Shown piece by piece: positions 34,337 to 43,508 of a DNA stretch of 64,000 bases. This DNA is from Bradyrhizobium canariense (lineage in GTDB: Bacteria > Pseudomonadota > Alphaproteobacteria > Rhizobiales > Xanthobacteraceae), in the NCBI RefSeq assembly GCF_018130465.1, contig NZ_JAFCKJ010000006.1, positions 248,001 to 312,000 of the forward strand, given 5' to 3'. Each line of letters begins with the position of its first letter. Within the stretch, counting starts at the first letter, position 1. The notes under the pieces are model-generated. The model had not been told where the DNA came from. It did not search any database and worked only from the letters and a program-made list of their open reading frames with translations. A program made the translations under genes and the position numbers.

Positions 34337-36976
34337 TCAGTTCCACGAATATGCGAACTTGTCGTTCGCGATTGAGACGCGTGTCTGCTTGATCTCTTCC
34401 TTGGCAAGCGATTTTCTCAGGAACTCGCGCGACAGCTCCGGCAGCAATGTGTTGGTGATGATGTTGTCGATCATGCGCCCGCCGGAATCCGGATCGTTGC
34501 AGCTTGACACGATGTGCTCAACGACGGTGTCGTCGTAGCTGAAGGCCGCGTTGTGATTATCGCGTAGCCGACGGCCGATGCGGTCGAGCTGCAGCCGGAC
34601 AATGCCGCCGAGCATCTCGTCCGAGAGCGGGAAGTAGGGGATCGAGACGATACGCCCGAGCAAGGCGGCCGGAAATACCTTCAGCAGTTCCGGCCTGAGC
34701 ATCTTCCCGAGCTCTTCCGGTTCATTGCGGTACTTTGGATCGCGGGACAGCCCCATGATCAGATCGGTACCGACATTGGTCGTCAGGATGATCAAGGTGT
34801 TCTTGAAGTCGATCCGTCGTCCGTTGCCGTCCTCCATGACTCCCTTGTCGAACACCTGGAAGAAAATCTCATGGACGTCGGGATGGGCCTTCTCCACCTC
34901 GTCGAGCAGGATGACGCTGTATGGCTTGCGCCGGACCGCCTCGGTGAGGCGGCCGCCTTCTCCGTAGCCAACGTAACCGGGAGGTGCTCCCTTCAGGGTC
35001 GAGACGGTGTGCGCCTCCTGGAATTCCGACATGTTGATCGTGATCATATTCTGCTCGCCGCCGTAGAGCGTCTCGGCAAGCGCCAACGCGGTCTCGGTCT
35101 TTCCGACGCCGGATGGTCCGGCCAGCATGAAAACGCCGATCGGCTTCGACGGGTTGTCCAGCTTGGCGCGGCTGGTCTCGATACGTCTGGCGATCATCGT
35201 CAGCCCGTGGGACTGGCCGACGACGCGGCGGTTGAGTATCTCCGGTAGCTTGAGCACGGTTTCGATCTCGTCCCGCATCATCCGACCAACCGGGATGCCG
35301 GTCCAGTCGGACACGACGGACGCTACCGACTGCTGGTCCACATGGGCATAGACCATCCGTTTTTCCGGATTGATCCCCTCCAGCGTCTCGAACTTGCCGC
35401 GCAGCTCCGCTCGTTTTGCATCTGAATCTTGATCTTCCTTGGGCCCGGACAGGATGTCACGAATGCTGCGGATGTCCTTGACGAGCTCCTGCTCCTTGGC
35501 CCAGTCGGCCTCGAGCGCGGTTAGCTTTTCTTTCAACTCGGCGATATTGCTGTCGATCGTAGCGACGCGCTCGCCGTCCTCGATGCCCAGATCGCGGTCG
35601 CTGACCAGCGCGGATTTCTCAGCTTCGCGAGCCGTGATCGCGATACGCGTGTCCTCGATCAGGGCCGGCGTGGTGCTCTGGCTGATCGCCACGCGGGCCG
35701 AGGCGGTATCGAGCAGGCTGACGGCCTTGTCCGGCAGCTGTCGGGAGGGAATGTAGCGGTGCGAGAGGTTGACGGCTGCAATGATTGCGGCGTCGGAAAT
35801 GCGGACACCGTGGTGCTTTTCCATTGGGGCAAGAAGGCCGCGCAGCATCACGCAACAGGTCTCGACATCCGGTTCGTCGATCTGGATCGGCTGGAAGCGT
35901 CGCGCGAGCGCCGGGTCCTTCTCGATGTACTGGCGATACTCTGCCCAGGTGGTAGCTGCGATCGTGCGCAGCGTGCCACGGGCGAGTGGAGGTTTCAGGA
36001 GGTTTGCCGCATCGCCGGTGCCGGCTGCACCGCCGGCGCCAATCAAGGTATGGGCTTCGTCGATGAACAGGATGACCGGGGTGGGCGAGCTCTGCACCTC
36101 GTCGATCACCGAGCGCAGCCGCTGCTCGAACTCGCCCTTCATCGAGGCGCCGGCCTGCATCAAGCCGATGTCGAGGGCGCAGAGCCGGACATTGCGCAGC
36201 GGCGGCGGCACGTCCCCGGCGGCGATGCGTTGCGCGAATCCTTCCACCACCGCCGTCTTGCCGACGCCGGCTTCGCCGGTAAGAATCGGATTGTTTTGCC
36301 GCCTTCGCATCAGAACGTCTATCAACTGGCGAATCTCTTCGTCCCGACCCAGGATCGGGTCCATCTCGCCCGATTTGGCCTTCGCGGTGAGATCCTGCGA
36401 GAAACGGTCGAGCGGTGTCGTGCCTTTCGGGCTGGTCTGATCCGCGCCGTCCGTGCCAGCGCCTACAAGACCCGAGCCGTCCATGGGCCGCATGGTCTCC
36501 TCGTCGGAGCCGGCCCAGATGGCGCGACGCTCGGCGGCCAATGCTTCGACGTTGACCTTGGCGAATTCCTGGGAGAGGTTGTTCAGCGCGCGACGGATGT
36601 CGTTCGACTTAAGCCCAGCCACGAGCAGGTGGCCGGTGCGGATCTGAGTTTCGCCGAAAAAGAGCGTGGCGTAGTGCCAGCCACGATCGAGGAGATCGAT
36701 GACCGGATTGGCGACACCCGGCATGTCTGTTTCGTTCTTCCGAAAGCCGTTGATCGCGCCGGCAAGTTCCGATAGCAACCGCCCCCGGTCGAGCTTGTAA
36801 TGGTCCACCGAGAGGCTTACGTCTGTGCGCTCCTGTTGCAGGATATGAAACAGCCAGTGCGCAAGCTCGACGTTGCGGTTCCCGGCGCTCTTGGCATGGC
36901 GAAGAGCCTGTATGAAGGCGTCGTAACCGGCGCGGTTCAGTTTGCCCGTTACGGCTTCAATACTGATGTCGGTCAC
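34337..36976 (-). CDS. clpV: T6SS sheath-disassembly ATPase ClpV (TssH)
   Basis: An 879-residue AAA+ ATPase of the ClpV/ClpB type. An N-terminal Clp-N region (~1-160) should bind the contracted sheath. The first Walker A is ILTGEAGVGKTAVVEG (~231-246) with Walker B VILFIDEAHTLIG. A coiled-coil middle domain follows. The second Walker A is LAGPSGVGKTETALALAE with VILLDEVEKAHPDV. ClpV recycles contracted TssB/TssC sheaths. It belongs to the leftward tss arm, 98 bp after tssG, and is followed directly by the methyltransferase. Length is typical. Confidence 0.95.
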   Translation of the reverse strand: MTDISIEAVTGKLNRAGYDAFIQALRHAKSAGNRNVELAHWLFHILQQERTDVSLSVDHYKLDRGRLLSELAGAINGFRKNETDMPGVANPVIDLLDRGWHYATLFFGETQIRTGHLLVAGLKSNDIRRALNNLSQEFAKVNVEALAAERRAIWAGSDEETMRPMDGSGLVGAGTDGADQTSPKGTTPLDRFSQDLTAKAKSGEMDPILGRDEEIRQLIDVLMRRRQNNPILTGEAGVGKTAVVEGFAQRIAAGDVPPPLRNVRLCALDIGLMQAGASMKGEFEQRLRSVIDEVQSSPTPVILFIDEAHTLIGAGGAAGTGDAANLLKPPLARGTLRTIAATTWAEYRQYIEKDPALARRFQPIQIDEPDVETCCVMLRGLLAPMEKHHGVRISDAAIIAAVNLSHRYIPSRQLPDKAVSLLDTASARVAISQSTTPALIEDTRIAITAREAEKSALVSDRDLGIEDGERVATIDSNIAELKEKLTALEADWAKEQELVKDIRSIRDILSGPKEDQDSDAKRAELRGKFETLEGINPEKRMVYAHVDQQSVASVVSDWTGIPVGRMMRDEIETVLKLPEILNRRVVGQSHGLTMIARRIETSRAKLDNPSKPIGVFMLAGPSGVGKTETALALAETLYGGEQNMITINMSEFQEAHTVSTLKGAPPGYVGYGEGGRLTEAVRRKPYSVILLDEVEKAHPDVHEIFFQVFDKGVMEDGNGRRIDFKNTLIILTTNVGTDLIMGLSRDPKYRNEPEELGKMLRPELLKVFPAALLGRIVSIPYFPLSDEMLGGIVRLQLDRIGRRLRDNHNAAFSYDDTVVEHIVSSCNDPDSGGRMIDNIITNTLLPELSREFLRKSLAKEEIKQTRVSIANDKFAYSWN

Positions 36977-37074
36977 GGCGGCCCCTCCTGCTCAATTGCT
37001 CCGCCGATGTTTGACACCCAACGGAAATTGGCGCGAATCCCATGATATTGGGACGATCGGCGCGGTCGATAGGT

Positions 37075-38139
37075 TCAAATCGCCGAGGCATCGGCTGCGG
37101 CGTTCGGGCGGGCTCGCAGGCGCTCCCCGAGCTGAAAGCGGGCATCGCGGCGATATTCTTCAGTGGAGGTCCAGTTCGGGGAGACCCAGGTGGTCCATCC
37201 AAGCCGTCCGCTCTGCCCTAGTCTGACGGGGACGACCTCTCCTGCTGGAATCGCGAGCTCGACCTCCCACTCCAGTTCGTCGCCAATGTAGAAGAAAACG
37301 GCGTCGGCCAGCGGCTCCGACAAGTTGCGCGCTTCGGTCGGCAGGAACTGCTCGTACTGGACAAAATTCTTGACGAAGACCCGAACCCTGATCTTGTCTT
37401 CGACGCTGAACACGCGTGAGCCGAGAAGCGCGTCCCGACCGAGGCTGGCATGCGCCTCGCCGAGCCGGCTGCAGTGACTTGGATCGAACGCAAGCCAAGT
37501 GCCGACAAACTCGTCGATCTCGACTTTGACGTCGAACAGTCCCTGCAAGAACCGCGTCAGCCGGGACGCACATTTCGCCCTTGGGGCGACCAGTCCGACG
37601 AAGCTGAGCTTCGCCATGTCGGGTACGGTGTCCCGATTGGCGAAAACGTCTGAGCCGAGGCCGGCGAAGGAGCCGACATAGGCGATAAAGCGATCATCCG
37701 CGGGACGGTCGTGCTGCGCGATCGGCCGGGCGTCGGCCCAGGCACGAAAGAAGAGCTGCAGGAACCGGCCGTTGAGCAGGTCAATAAAGCGCGGGAAGGC
37801 GTCGTCCCGCATCAGCCACCAGCTCAGACTTTCATCGGTCGTGGCAAGTGGCAGCGCACCTTGCGGACCCAGGAGGCCGAGAAACTTGACGAGGATTCTG
37901 AGCCGGCCATTCTGGTCGTCGACTACGGCAAGATTAGAGGCAGGGAACTCGAGGTAGGGCACTTGGCCGAGATCGACGTACTCCTCGCGGCGGGCGGCGC
38001 TGTCACCGATCCGAGGTCGATCCGGATTGGCTCGCTCGAGCTGACGCAGGGTATTGAAGAAATCGAACCGCCAGGGTTCGGCCTTCATCTGGTCGATCAG
38101 CGTCACAGCGGTCTCCGCGTGCCTATGCGCGGTGGCCAC
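37075..38139 (-). CDS. tssG: T6SS baseplate subunit TssG
   Basis: A 354-residue protein. The N-terminal EPWRFDFFNTLRQLERANPD is the classic TssG/ImpH opening. GGxSAxLGPQGALPL-type signature appears as FLGLLGPQGALPLATTD, and MLVFADLL-like RFLQLFFRAWADARP follows. The start is GTG inside the end of tssF (37-bp overlap), indicating coupled translation. TssG with TssE, TssF and TssK builds the wedge of the baseplate. Confidence 0.92.
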   Translation of the reverse strand: MATAHRHAETAVTLIDQMKAEPWRFDFFNTLRQLERANPDRPRIGDSAARREEYVDLGQVPYLEFPASNLAVVDDQNGRLRILVKFLGLLGPQGALPLATTDESLSWWLMRDDAFPRFIDLLNGRFLQLFFRAWADARPIAQHDRPADDRFIAYVGSFAGLGSDVFANRDTVPDMAKLSFVGLVAPRAKCASRLTRFLQGLFDVKVEIDEFVGTWLAFDPSHCSRLGEAHASLGRDALLGSRVFSVEDKIRVRVFVKNFVQYEQFLPTEARNLSEPLADAVFFYIGDELEWEVELAIPAGEVVPVRLGQSGRLGWTTWVSPNWTSTEEYRRDARFQLGERLRARPNAAADASAI

Positions 38140-40064
38140 CGCATAATCTCGCCACGCTCCGGCGTCGAGACGACCGTTTGGGTGAAGGTGTTGAAGCCTG
38201 AATAGTCGGCGAAGAAGCGCTCCAGCACAGCTCCGAGCAGGAACACGCCGCTCCCCTCGAACGCCTTCTCGTCAAGTGTGACAGTGATCTCCAAGCCGCG
38301 CGCGGCACCGCTCCCGGTGCGCTCCCGCACCCGTCGCACGACGGGCCGGCTTTCGATGCTGCGCACGCCCCGGATCTTGCGTTCGGTGGCGTCGTCGTAC
38401 TGGTCGGCAAACAGGGACAGCATCTCGCGCAGCGCTCCTGCGTTCTTGCCGCCGTTGCGCTCGACGAGGCCGAGATAGTTCAGGCTCAGCATGTTGATCA
38501 GCCGCCAACTGACGATCCCGCTGTTGGCGATTTCGCTGCGACTGCGCAACTGGGCGACCACCGGCTCGCGCGGCCGGGTTGGGCCAGCAACGCACACCAG
38601 GTCGAGGGACGTGTCGTCCAGCAGGTGGAAGTCGGCGCCGCTCGCGCCGACCGGCAGGTGCTCAGTGAGGTGCCGATTGGAACACAGCGCTCGGACGCTG
38701 AGCTCGGCGGCCGAGTCCTGCCCGTTCAATTCGCCGGGCTCGAGCAGCGATAGGAACATGTCCGTCCCGGTGTAATCGGAAGATGAGCCGTACGTCTTCT
38801 CTTCCACCGTGCGGCGCCGGGGCAGGCGGCGGACGGTGAAGTAAAGCCCCTGTGCGCTGGTCTGGTCGACGCTTGCCGAATACAGCGGACGTACCAGCCG
38901 CTTGTCCTTCTCCGCCGGGAAATGCGCGTAGACTTCGAGGACCTGGTGCGGCTCGTATTCGAGATAGCGACTACGATCCGGCACCACGTGATATTCGTGG
39001 GTGTTCGACTTGACGGGGATTCGATCACTCGTCTTCTCGAACAGGTTGATCGCCGGTGCGGTGTAGAGCCTGAAGCTATCGGAACGCACCGCGGCGGCGA
39101 GCCGCGAATTGTGTTCATCGAAGGCGAAGACGATATCGATCGACTTGCTGCGCAGGCGCGGCATCACGCTGCGGAGTCCGGTCAAGTGAACGCCAAGGAA
39201 CTTGCGCGGAAACATGAAATATTCCCGGAGCAGCTCTGAGCCGCGAAAGACGCGGTTGTCGTGCGGAAACAGCGACTCGGTTTCGTCGAAACCGATCTGC
39301 TGCACGCAGTCGTGCGGTGCGCGCGTCACCACCGGATCGCCGAAATCGTCGAGATGTCGGAAGTAGACGCCCTTGCAATTCGATATCAGTTGTTCGTAGA
39401 GCGCTATGCCATCTGATTCCGCACCGACGAGATAGATCGGGAGCTCGCTCATGCGGCAGCCCGCAAACCACGTTTCCGGCTTGGTCCGAGCCTCTGCATC
39501 CGACAGTTCCTCGTCAACCTGGGCCGCGGTGCGGTGGGTCAACGACAGCCTGAGTCCGGCGATGACGTCGCCGCCGACCGGGATTCCGAGTGCCTGCAGC
39601 GCGCCCGCGGTCGAGAAGTATTCGGCGCCTGTGATGTCGAACGGCCAGAGCGTGATATCGCGGCAAAGTCGAAATCGGCAGGCGAGGCTTCGCTCTCTCT
39701 CGCGGTAGGTGGCGTCGAAATAGGCGCCGCGCGCGATCTTTTTGCCGTCGCGCAGCGCCGGGTCGGCATAGGGCGGTCCTGCTGCGACCAGCATGGCCGA
39801 CGGGGTAGGGGCAAGGTAGTTCGGAACCAGCTGTTCGAGCAGATTCGAGGTAAATTCCGGAAATTCGTGCTTTAGCTTCAACTGGACACGGGCGGCAAGA
39901 AACGCCGCGCCTTCCAGTAGCCCACTGATCATCGGATCCGAGCGGTCCCTGATCAGGCCGCCCAGGCGTTCAGCGATGCCGGGATACTCCTCGGCGAAAT
40001 CTCCTGCCTGCTCGTACAGCAGGGACAATTCGCGATTGTAGAAGTCCAGGAATTCGCGGTTCAT
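38103..40064 (-). CDS. tssF: T6SS baseplate subunit TssF
   Basis: A 653-residue TssF/ImpG protein. The N-terminus LDFYNRELSLLYEQAGDFAE and YPGIAERLGG is diagnostic. It continues with IEGAAFL-like LLEGAAFLAARVQLKLKHEF, EFTSNLLEQLVPNYLAP and SMLVAAG, all strongly conserved. The C-terminal VERFFADYSGFNTFTQTV-type ending is present. It begins 1 nt before tssE ends in the operon and overlaps tssG. Baseplate wedge component. Confidence 0.94.
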   Translation of the reverse strand: MNREFLDFYNRELSLLYEQAGDFAEEYPGIAERLGGLIRDRSDPMISGLLEGAAFLAARVQLKLKHEFPEFTSNLLEQLVPNYLAPTPSAMLVAAGPPYADPALRDGKKIARGAYFDATYRERERSLACRFRLCRDITLWPFDITGAEYFSTAGALQALGIPVGGDVIAGLRLSLTHRTAAQVDEELSDAEARTKPETWFAGCRMSELPIYLVGAESDGIALYEQLISNCKGVYFRHLDDFGDPVVTRAPHDCVQQIGFDETESLFPHDNRVFRGSELLREYFMFPRKFLGVHLTGLRSVMPRLRSKSIDIVFAFDEHNSRLAAAVRSDSFRLYTAPAINLFEKTSDRIPVKSNTHEYHVVPDRSRYLEYEPHQVLEVYAHFPAEKDKRLVRPLYSASVDQTSAQGLYFTVRRLPRRRTVEEKTYGSSSDYTGTDMFLSLLEPGELNGQDSAAELSVRALCSNRHLTEHLPVGASGADFHLLDDTSLDLVCVAGPTRPREPVVAQLRSRSEIANSGIVSWRLINMLSLNYLGLVERNGGKNAGALREMLSLFADQYDDATERKIRGVRSIESRPVVRRVRERTGSGAARGLEITVTLDEKAFEGSGVFLLGAVLERFFADYSGFNTFTQTVVSTPERGEIMRWPPRIGTRRPL

Positions 40065-40065
40065 G

Positions 40066-40626
40066 CTAAAGTCGGTTGATCTGGATATCGCCGCTGTCGA
40101 GCTCGACGTCGGCGACGAATTCCACGGGAACGTTGAGCGGTTCAGCTTTCAGATCGGCGTGAACGATGAAGCGCAGCTTGAGCTGCTCGGGTCCGATCGA
40201 GGCGTCGCGGCGGACCCGGATTGTCTTGCGATCGAGCCTTGGTTCATAATTGAGCAGTGTGGTGCGCAGCGAGTCGCTGAGCTCGTCGTCCGTGACCTCG
40301 TCGATCGAACGATTGGCGATGTCGGGACAGCCATAGTTCAGAATCGACGTTCGTACGCAATCCCGGCCGCTCATGTCTAGCGTCGATTCGAGAGCGATCG
40401 TATTGAGGAGCGTTTCGACGTCATGGGAGACCTCGCGCCGGAGGAGTGCCTCCGAGATCGGATGGCGTCCTGTGCTGCGCCGGCCTGCGATAATCCGTTC
40501 ACCGGACTGATCGCGCAGATCGAGCTTCTTGCGCGCATCACGCGCTTCATGCGCCGCGCGAAAGGCGAGCATCAGCGGCGGAGAGAGCCTATCCTTTTTT
40601 GGCGTAAGCGTCATTCCGGTCCCCAT
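40066..40626 (-). CDS. tssE: T6SS baseplate subunit TssE (gp25-like)
   Basis: A 186-residue gp25/lysozyme-like protein. It contains RREVSHDVETLLNTI followed by CVRTSILNYGCPDIANRS, matching the family's 'SilNyGlpD' motif, and ETLLNYEPRL-type SLRTTLLNYEPRLDRKTIRV. TssE nucleates sheath polymerisation at the baseplate. ATG at 40614 (MTLTPKKDRL) is an equally good start. Separated from hcp by 170 bp carrying a strong hairpin. Confidence 0.92.
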   Translation of the reverse strand: MGTGMTLTPKKDRLSPPLMLAFRAAHEARDARKKLDLRDQSGERIIAGRRSTGRHPISEALLRREVSHDVETLLNTIALESTLDMSGRDCVRTSILNYGCPDIANRSIDEVTDDELSDSLRTTLLNYEPRLDRKTIRVRRDASIGPEQLKLRFIVHADLKAEPLNVPVEFVADVELDSGDIQINRL

Positions 40627-40746
40627 GACGTTCGGCGCCTATGCCGCTTCGAAAGGCGGCAATCGGCGTCGCACTTGACGTATCGTGGCCAGGCATCCGG
40701 CCGTAACCGGGGCCATTCGAAGGATGCAATTTGGGATCGCGCCGCA

Positions 40747-40780
40747 TGGCGCCGGTGTCCGCTATTGGCAACCGGCGCCA
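40747..40780 (-). promoter_or_regulatory. Hairpin downstream of hcp
   Basis: A perfect 10-bp stem TGGCGCCGGT/ACCGGCGCCA with a 14-nt loop begins 17 nt after the hcp stop and before tssE. There is no T-run on the minus strand. It probably protects the hcp 3' end or reduces read-through, giving the excess of Hcp over baseplate subunits that tube assembly needs. Confidence 0.55.
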
Positions 40781-40796
40781 GGCGAGGGGCCGAAGA

Positions 40797-41282
40797 TCAT
40801 GCCCATTCCTTGTTGGCAGGAACGTCCCAGCCGAAGGTCGGCGAGGCGCCGGCGGCACCCTTGTCCGTCTGGGTCTTGTAGGTCATCTTGACCTTGGCGA
40901 AGTTCAGACTCACGTTTTCGGTTAGGCGCTCTTCGCCGTGCGATCCGCCGGTCGACACGCTGGAGACCAGGACGTGCTTCATCTCGATCTTGAGATACTC
41001 CAGCGGGTTCTCGCCAGCCTTGCGCACAGTCAGGATCGCCGTTTCGATGTGCTTTCCGTTCGCGCAGACCTTAAACAATTCCGGGGTGGCCTTGTCCACG
41101 AAGTGCGTGAAGTGGAGATCCTGGACGTTGACCTTGCCGGCGCCGCCTCCGGATCCGCTGTGGAATGTACCGGCCTGGCTTTCGCCGAACGACCAGCTCA
41201 ATACATCAATCTCGTCCTTGTGCTTGTCATCCAGCGACTCGCCCTTGATGGGATCGAGTTTCAAGAAAATATCGACAGCCAT
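40797..41282 (-). CDS. hcp: T6SS tube protein Hcp (TssD)
   Basis: A 161-residue Hcp that forms stacked hexameric rings of the secreted inner tube. It begins MAVDIFLKLDPIKGESLDDK. It contains the family-typical IDVLSWSFGESQAG, FTHFVDKATPELF, ENPLEYLKIEMKHVLVSS and a C-terminal KMTYKTQTDKGAAG. It has no C-terminal extension, so it is a plain structural Hcp rather than an evolved Hcp carrying an effector domain. A GAGAGGAC Shine-Dalgarno precedes the ATG. Confidence 0.96.
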   Translation of the reverse strand: MAVDIFLKLDPIKGESLDDKHKDEIDVLSWSFGESQAGTFHSGSGGGAGKVNVQDLHFTHFVDKATPELFKVCANGKHIETAILTVRKAGENPLEYLKIEMKHVLVSSVSTGGSHGEERLTENVSLNFAKVKMTYKTQTDKGAAGASPTFGWDVPANKEWA

Positions 41283-41331
41283 AGCTTAGTCCTCTCAAAA
41301 ATCTGCAATTGACAGTTGCGATGACGTGGCG

Positions 41332-42834
41332 TCAGGAGCTCGGGCCTGGTAGGCGCGAGACGAGACTGAGGCCGACGTCCATCGCTTCGAGTTGGAAGTG
41401 TGGACGGAGAAAGAAGCGTGCGTTGTAATATCCCGGGTTCTCCTCGTTTGCTATGACCTCGACCTTCGCTGCGGCCAGCGGCTTGCGCGCTTTCTGAGCT
41501 TCTGACGATAGGGCTGGGTTGGCATCAACGTACTCGTTGATCCAGGTTTGCAGCCAGACCGTCAGCTCATCCTTTTCCTTCATGGATCCGATCTTGTCGC
41601 GAACCATGCACTTCAGATAGTGCGCAAAGCGGGACACTGCGAACATGTAGGGCAGACGTGACGACAGGTTGTCAGACGCGGTTGCATCCACGCCTTTCTC
41701 GCCGAAATACTTCTTCGGCTTGTAGAGCGACTGCGCACCGATGAAAGCCGCCTTGTCGGTGTTCTTGCGATGGATCAGCGGGATCAGGCCCGCCTTGGCG
41801 AGTTCATGCTCGCGACGATCGCTGATCGCGATCTCGGTTGGACATTTCAGGTCCACGCCGCCGTCGTCGGTCGGGAACGTGTGCGTGGGCAGGTTGATGA
41901 CCTCGCCGCCGGACTGAACACCGCGGATGCGGGTGCACCAGCCGAACTCCTTGAAGGCGCGGTTGATGTTGACAGCCATCGCGTAGGAGGCGTTGATCCA
42001 ACCGTACTTGTCGCCGGTATGCCCGTCGGTTTCTTCCTCGAAGGCGAATTCTTCCACCGGCTCCGACTTGGCGCCGTAGGGAAGGCGACCCAGCACTCGC
42101 GGCATGCAAAGGCCGAGATAGCGCGAGTCATCCTGGTCGCGGAGACCTTTCCAGGCCGCGTATTCCGGCGTGTCGAACACCTTGCCGATGTCGCGGGGAT
42201 TGGACAGCTCTGTCCATGAATCCATGCCCATCAGCGTGGGCTCGGCTCCGGCGAAGAAGGGAGCGTGCGCGGCGCCGGCGACCTTGCTGAGATCACGCAT
42301 CAACTGCACGTCGGTCGGCAGATGACTGAAATAGTAGTCGCCGATCAGGCAGCCGAACGGCTCGCCGCCTAACTGGCCGAATTCGTACTCGTAGACCTGC
42401 TTAAACAGCGGGCTCTGGTCCCAGCGGGCGTCTGGATATAGCCGCAGGTTGCGATAGAGCTCGGTCTTGGAGACATTCATCACGCGAATCTTGAGATTGG
42501 CGTCCGTCTCGGAATTGAAGACGAGGTAATGCAGGCCGCGCCAGGCGCTTTCGATCGCCTGGAACTCGGGCGTATGAAGAATCTCGTTCATCTGCGCGGT
42601 GAGCTTCTGGTCGATCCGCGCGATCATCTCCTCGATGGTGTCGAGGACATCGGACTTGATGACGCTCGTGTCCTTCAGCGCCTCCTGAACGAGCGTGGAT
42701 ACCGCATTCTCGACTTCGGTCGCAGCGCGTTCCGTGCGGGGCTTGAAGCTCTGCTTGAGTAGGTTCGCAAACTCGTCGGCCTCGGCGGTCCCGACCTGAG
42801 TGACGTTCGCCTTTTGACCAGCTTCTTTTGCCAT
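41332..42834 (-). CDS. tssC: T6SS sheath large subunit TssC (VipB)
   Basis: A 500-residue TssC/VipB that, with TssB, forms the contractile sheath. Family blocks: PEFQAIESAWRGLHYLVFN, LFKQVYEYEFGQLGGEPFG, LPYMFAVSRFAHYLKCMVRD and NPGYYNARFFLRPHFQLEAM at the C-terminus. Length and order are canonical. It lies 24 bp after tssB and 49 bp before hcp in the leftward arm. Confidence 0.97.
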   Translation of the reverse strand: MAKEAGQKANVTQVGTAEADEFANLLKQSFKPRTERAATEVENAVSTLVQEALKDTSVIKSDVLDTIEEMIARIDQKLTAQMNEILHTPEFQAIESAWRGLHYLVFNSETDANLKIRVMNVSKTELYRNLRLYPDARWDQSPLFKQVYEYEFGQLGGEPFGCLIGDYYFSHLPTDVQLMRDLSKVAGAAHAPFFAGAEPTLMGMDSWTELSNPRDIGKVFDTPEYAAWKGLRDQDDSRYLGLCMPRVLGRLPYGAKSEPVEEFAFEEETDGHTGDKYGWINASYAMAVNINRAFKEFGWCTRIRGVQSGGEVINLPTHTFPTDDGGVDLKCPTEIAISDRREHELAKAGLIPLIHRKNTDKAAFIGAQSLYKPKKYFGEKGVDATASDNLSSRLPYMFAVSRFAHYLKCMVRDKIGSMKEKDELTVWLQTWINEYVDANPALSSEAQKARKPLAAAKVEVIANEENPGYYNARFFLRPHFQLEAMDVGLSLVSRLPGPSS

Positions 42835-42858
42835 GGTCCCCAGTCCTTCTCTTTATTT

Positions 42859-43386
42859 CTATTTCTCGGCGTCGGGTTCGGTCGGTTGGCTCGCTGTGCG
42901 TTCTTTCAGCGCGGCCATCAGCTGCGGATCGCTAAGGAGCTTCTTCAGCTGATCCTCGGCAGCCACCTTGCCGTCCATGTAGCGGAGCAGGTTGGCGAGC
43001 TGTTCGCGGGCCTCCAGCAGCTTGGCCGTGGCTGGAACCTGTCGGGCGACCGCTACGGGTGAGAAGTCGGCCATCTTGTTGAAGCGCAGGCTGACGGAAA
43101 TCTTCTCGTCGGCCGCTTCGCTTAGGCGGTTGGCCACGCGGGCTGTCACCCCGGGCTGGATGGCCGCCATGCGGTTGTCGAAATTGTCCATGTCGAATTC
43201 GAGGAACTTGCGCTCCTCGACCTTGGGTTTCTCCACGCCAGCGTTGTTGCCGGAAAGGTCGGAAAGGACGCCCATCACGAACGGCAACTCGATCAGCCGC
43301 TCGGCGTCGTAGGGATCTTCGTAAGTGATGTGAACGCGCGGTGCGCGGTTACGACGGATGAATTTTTGACCGCTGTCGGTAGCCAT
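42859..43386 (-). CDS. tssB: T6SS sheath small subunit TssB (VipA)
   Basis: A 175-residue TssB/VipA. It contains RAPRVHITYEDPYDAERLIE, LPFVMGVLSDLSGN (family signature), KFLEFDMDNFDNRMAAI and RFNKMADFSPVAVARQVP. It pairs with TssC to form the sheath. GGGGAACC precedes the ATG by a few bases. A 122-bp gap to tssA may hold a secondary promoter. Confidence 0.96.
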   Translation of the reverse strand: MATDSGQKFIRRNRAPRVHITYEDPYDAERLIELPFVMGVLSDLSGNNAGVEKPKVEERKFLEFDMDNFDNRMAAIQPGVTARVANRLSEAADEKISVSLRFNKMADFSPVAVARQVPATAKLLEAREQLANLLRYMDGKVAAEDQLKKLLSDPQLMAALKERTASQPTEPDAEK

Positions 43387-43508
43387 GGTTCCCCTCTTTG
43401 CGAAATCATTGAGAAGCCGGTTTGCCGCGACGCAAGTTACAAGAGCAGCTCAACTTGCGGTCGGCAAACCCTGTATGTCCTGTTAGTGACGTCGAGCGAA
43501 ATGCGGGT

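Noticed and set aside
35759-36775. Long plus-strand open frame opposite clpV
   Set aside because: No domain, no ribosome-binding site, and antisense to a highly conserved ATPase.
40589-40858. Minus-strand frame between hcp and tssE
   Set aside because: It overlaps the hcp end and the tssE start, contains the hairpin, and has no protein-like pattern.
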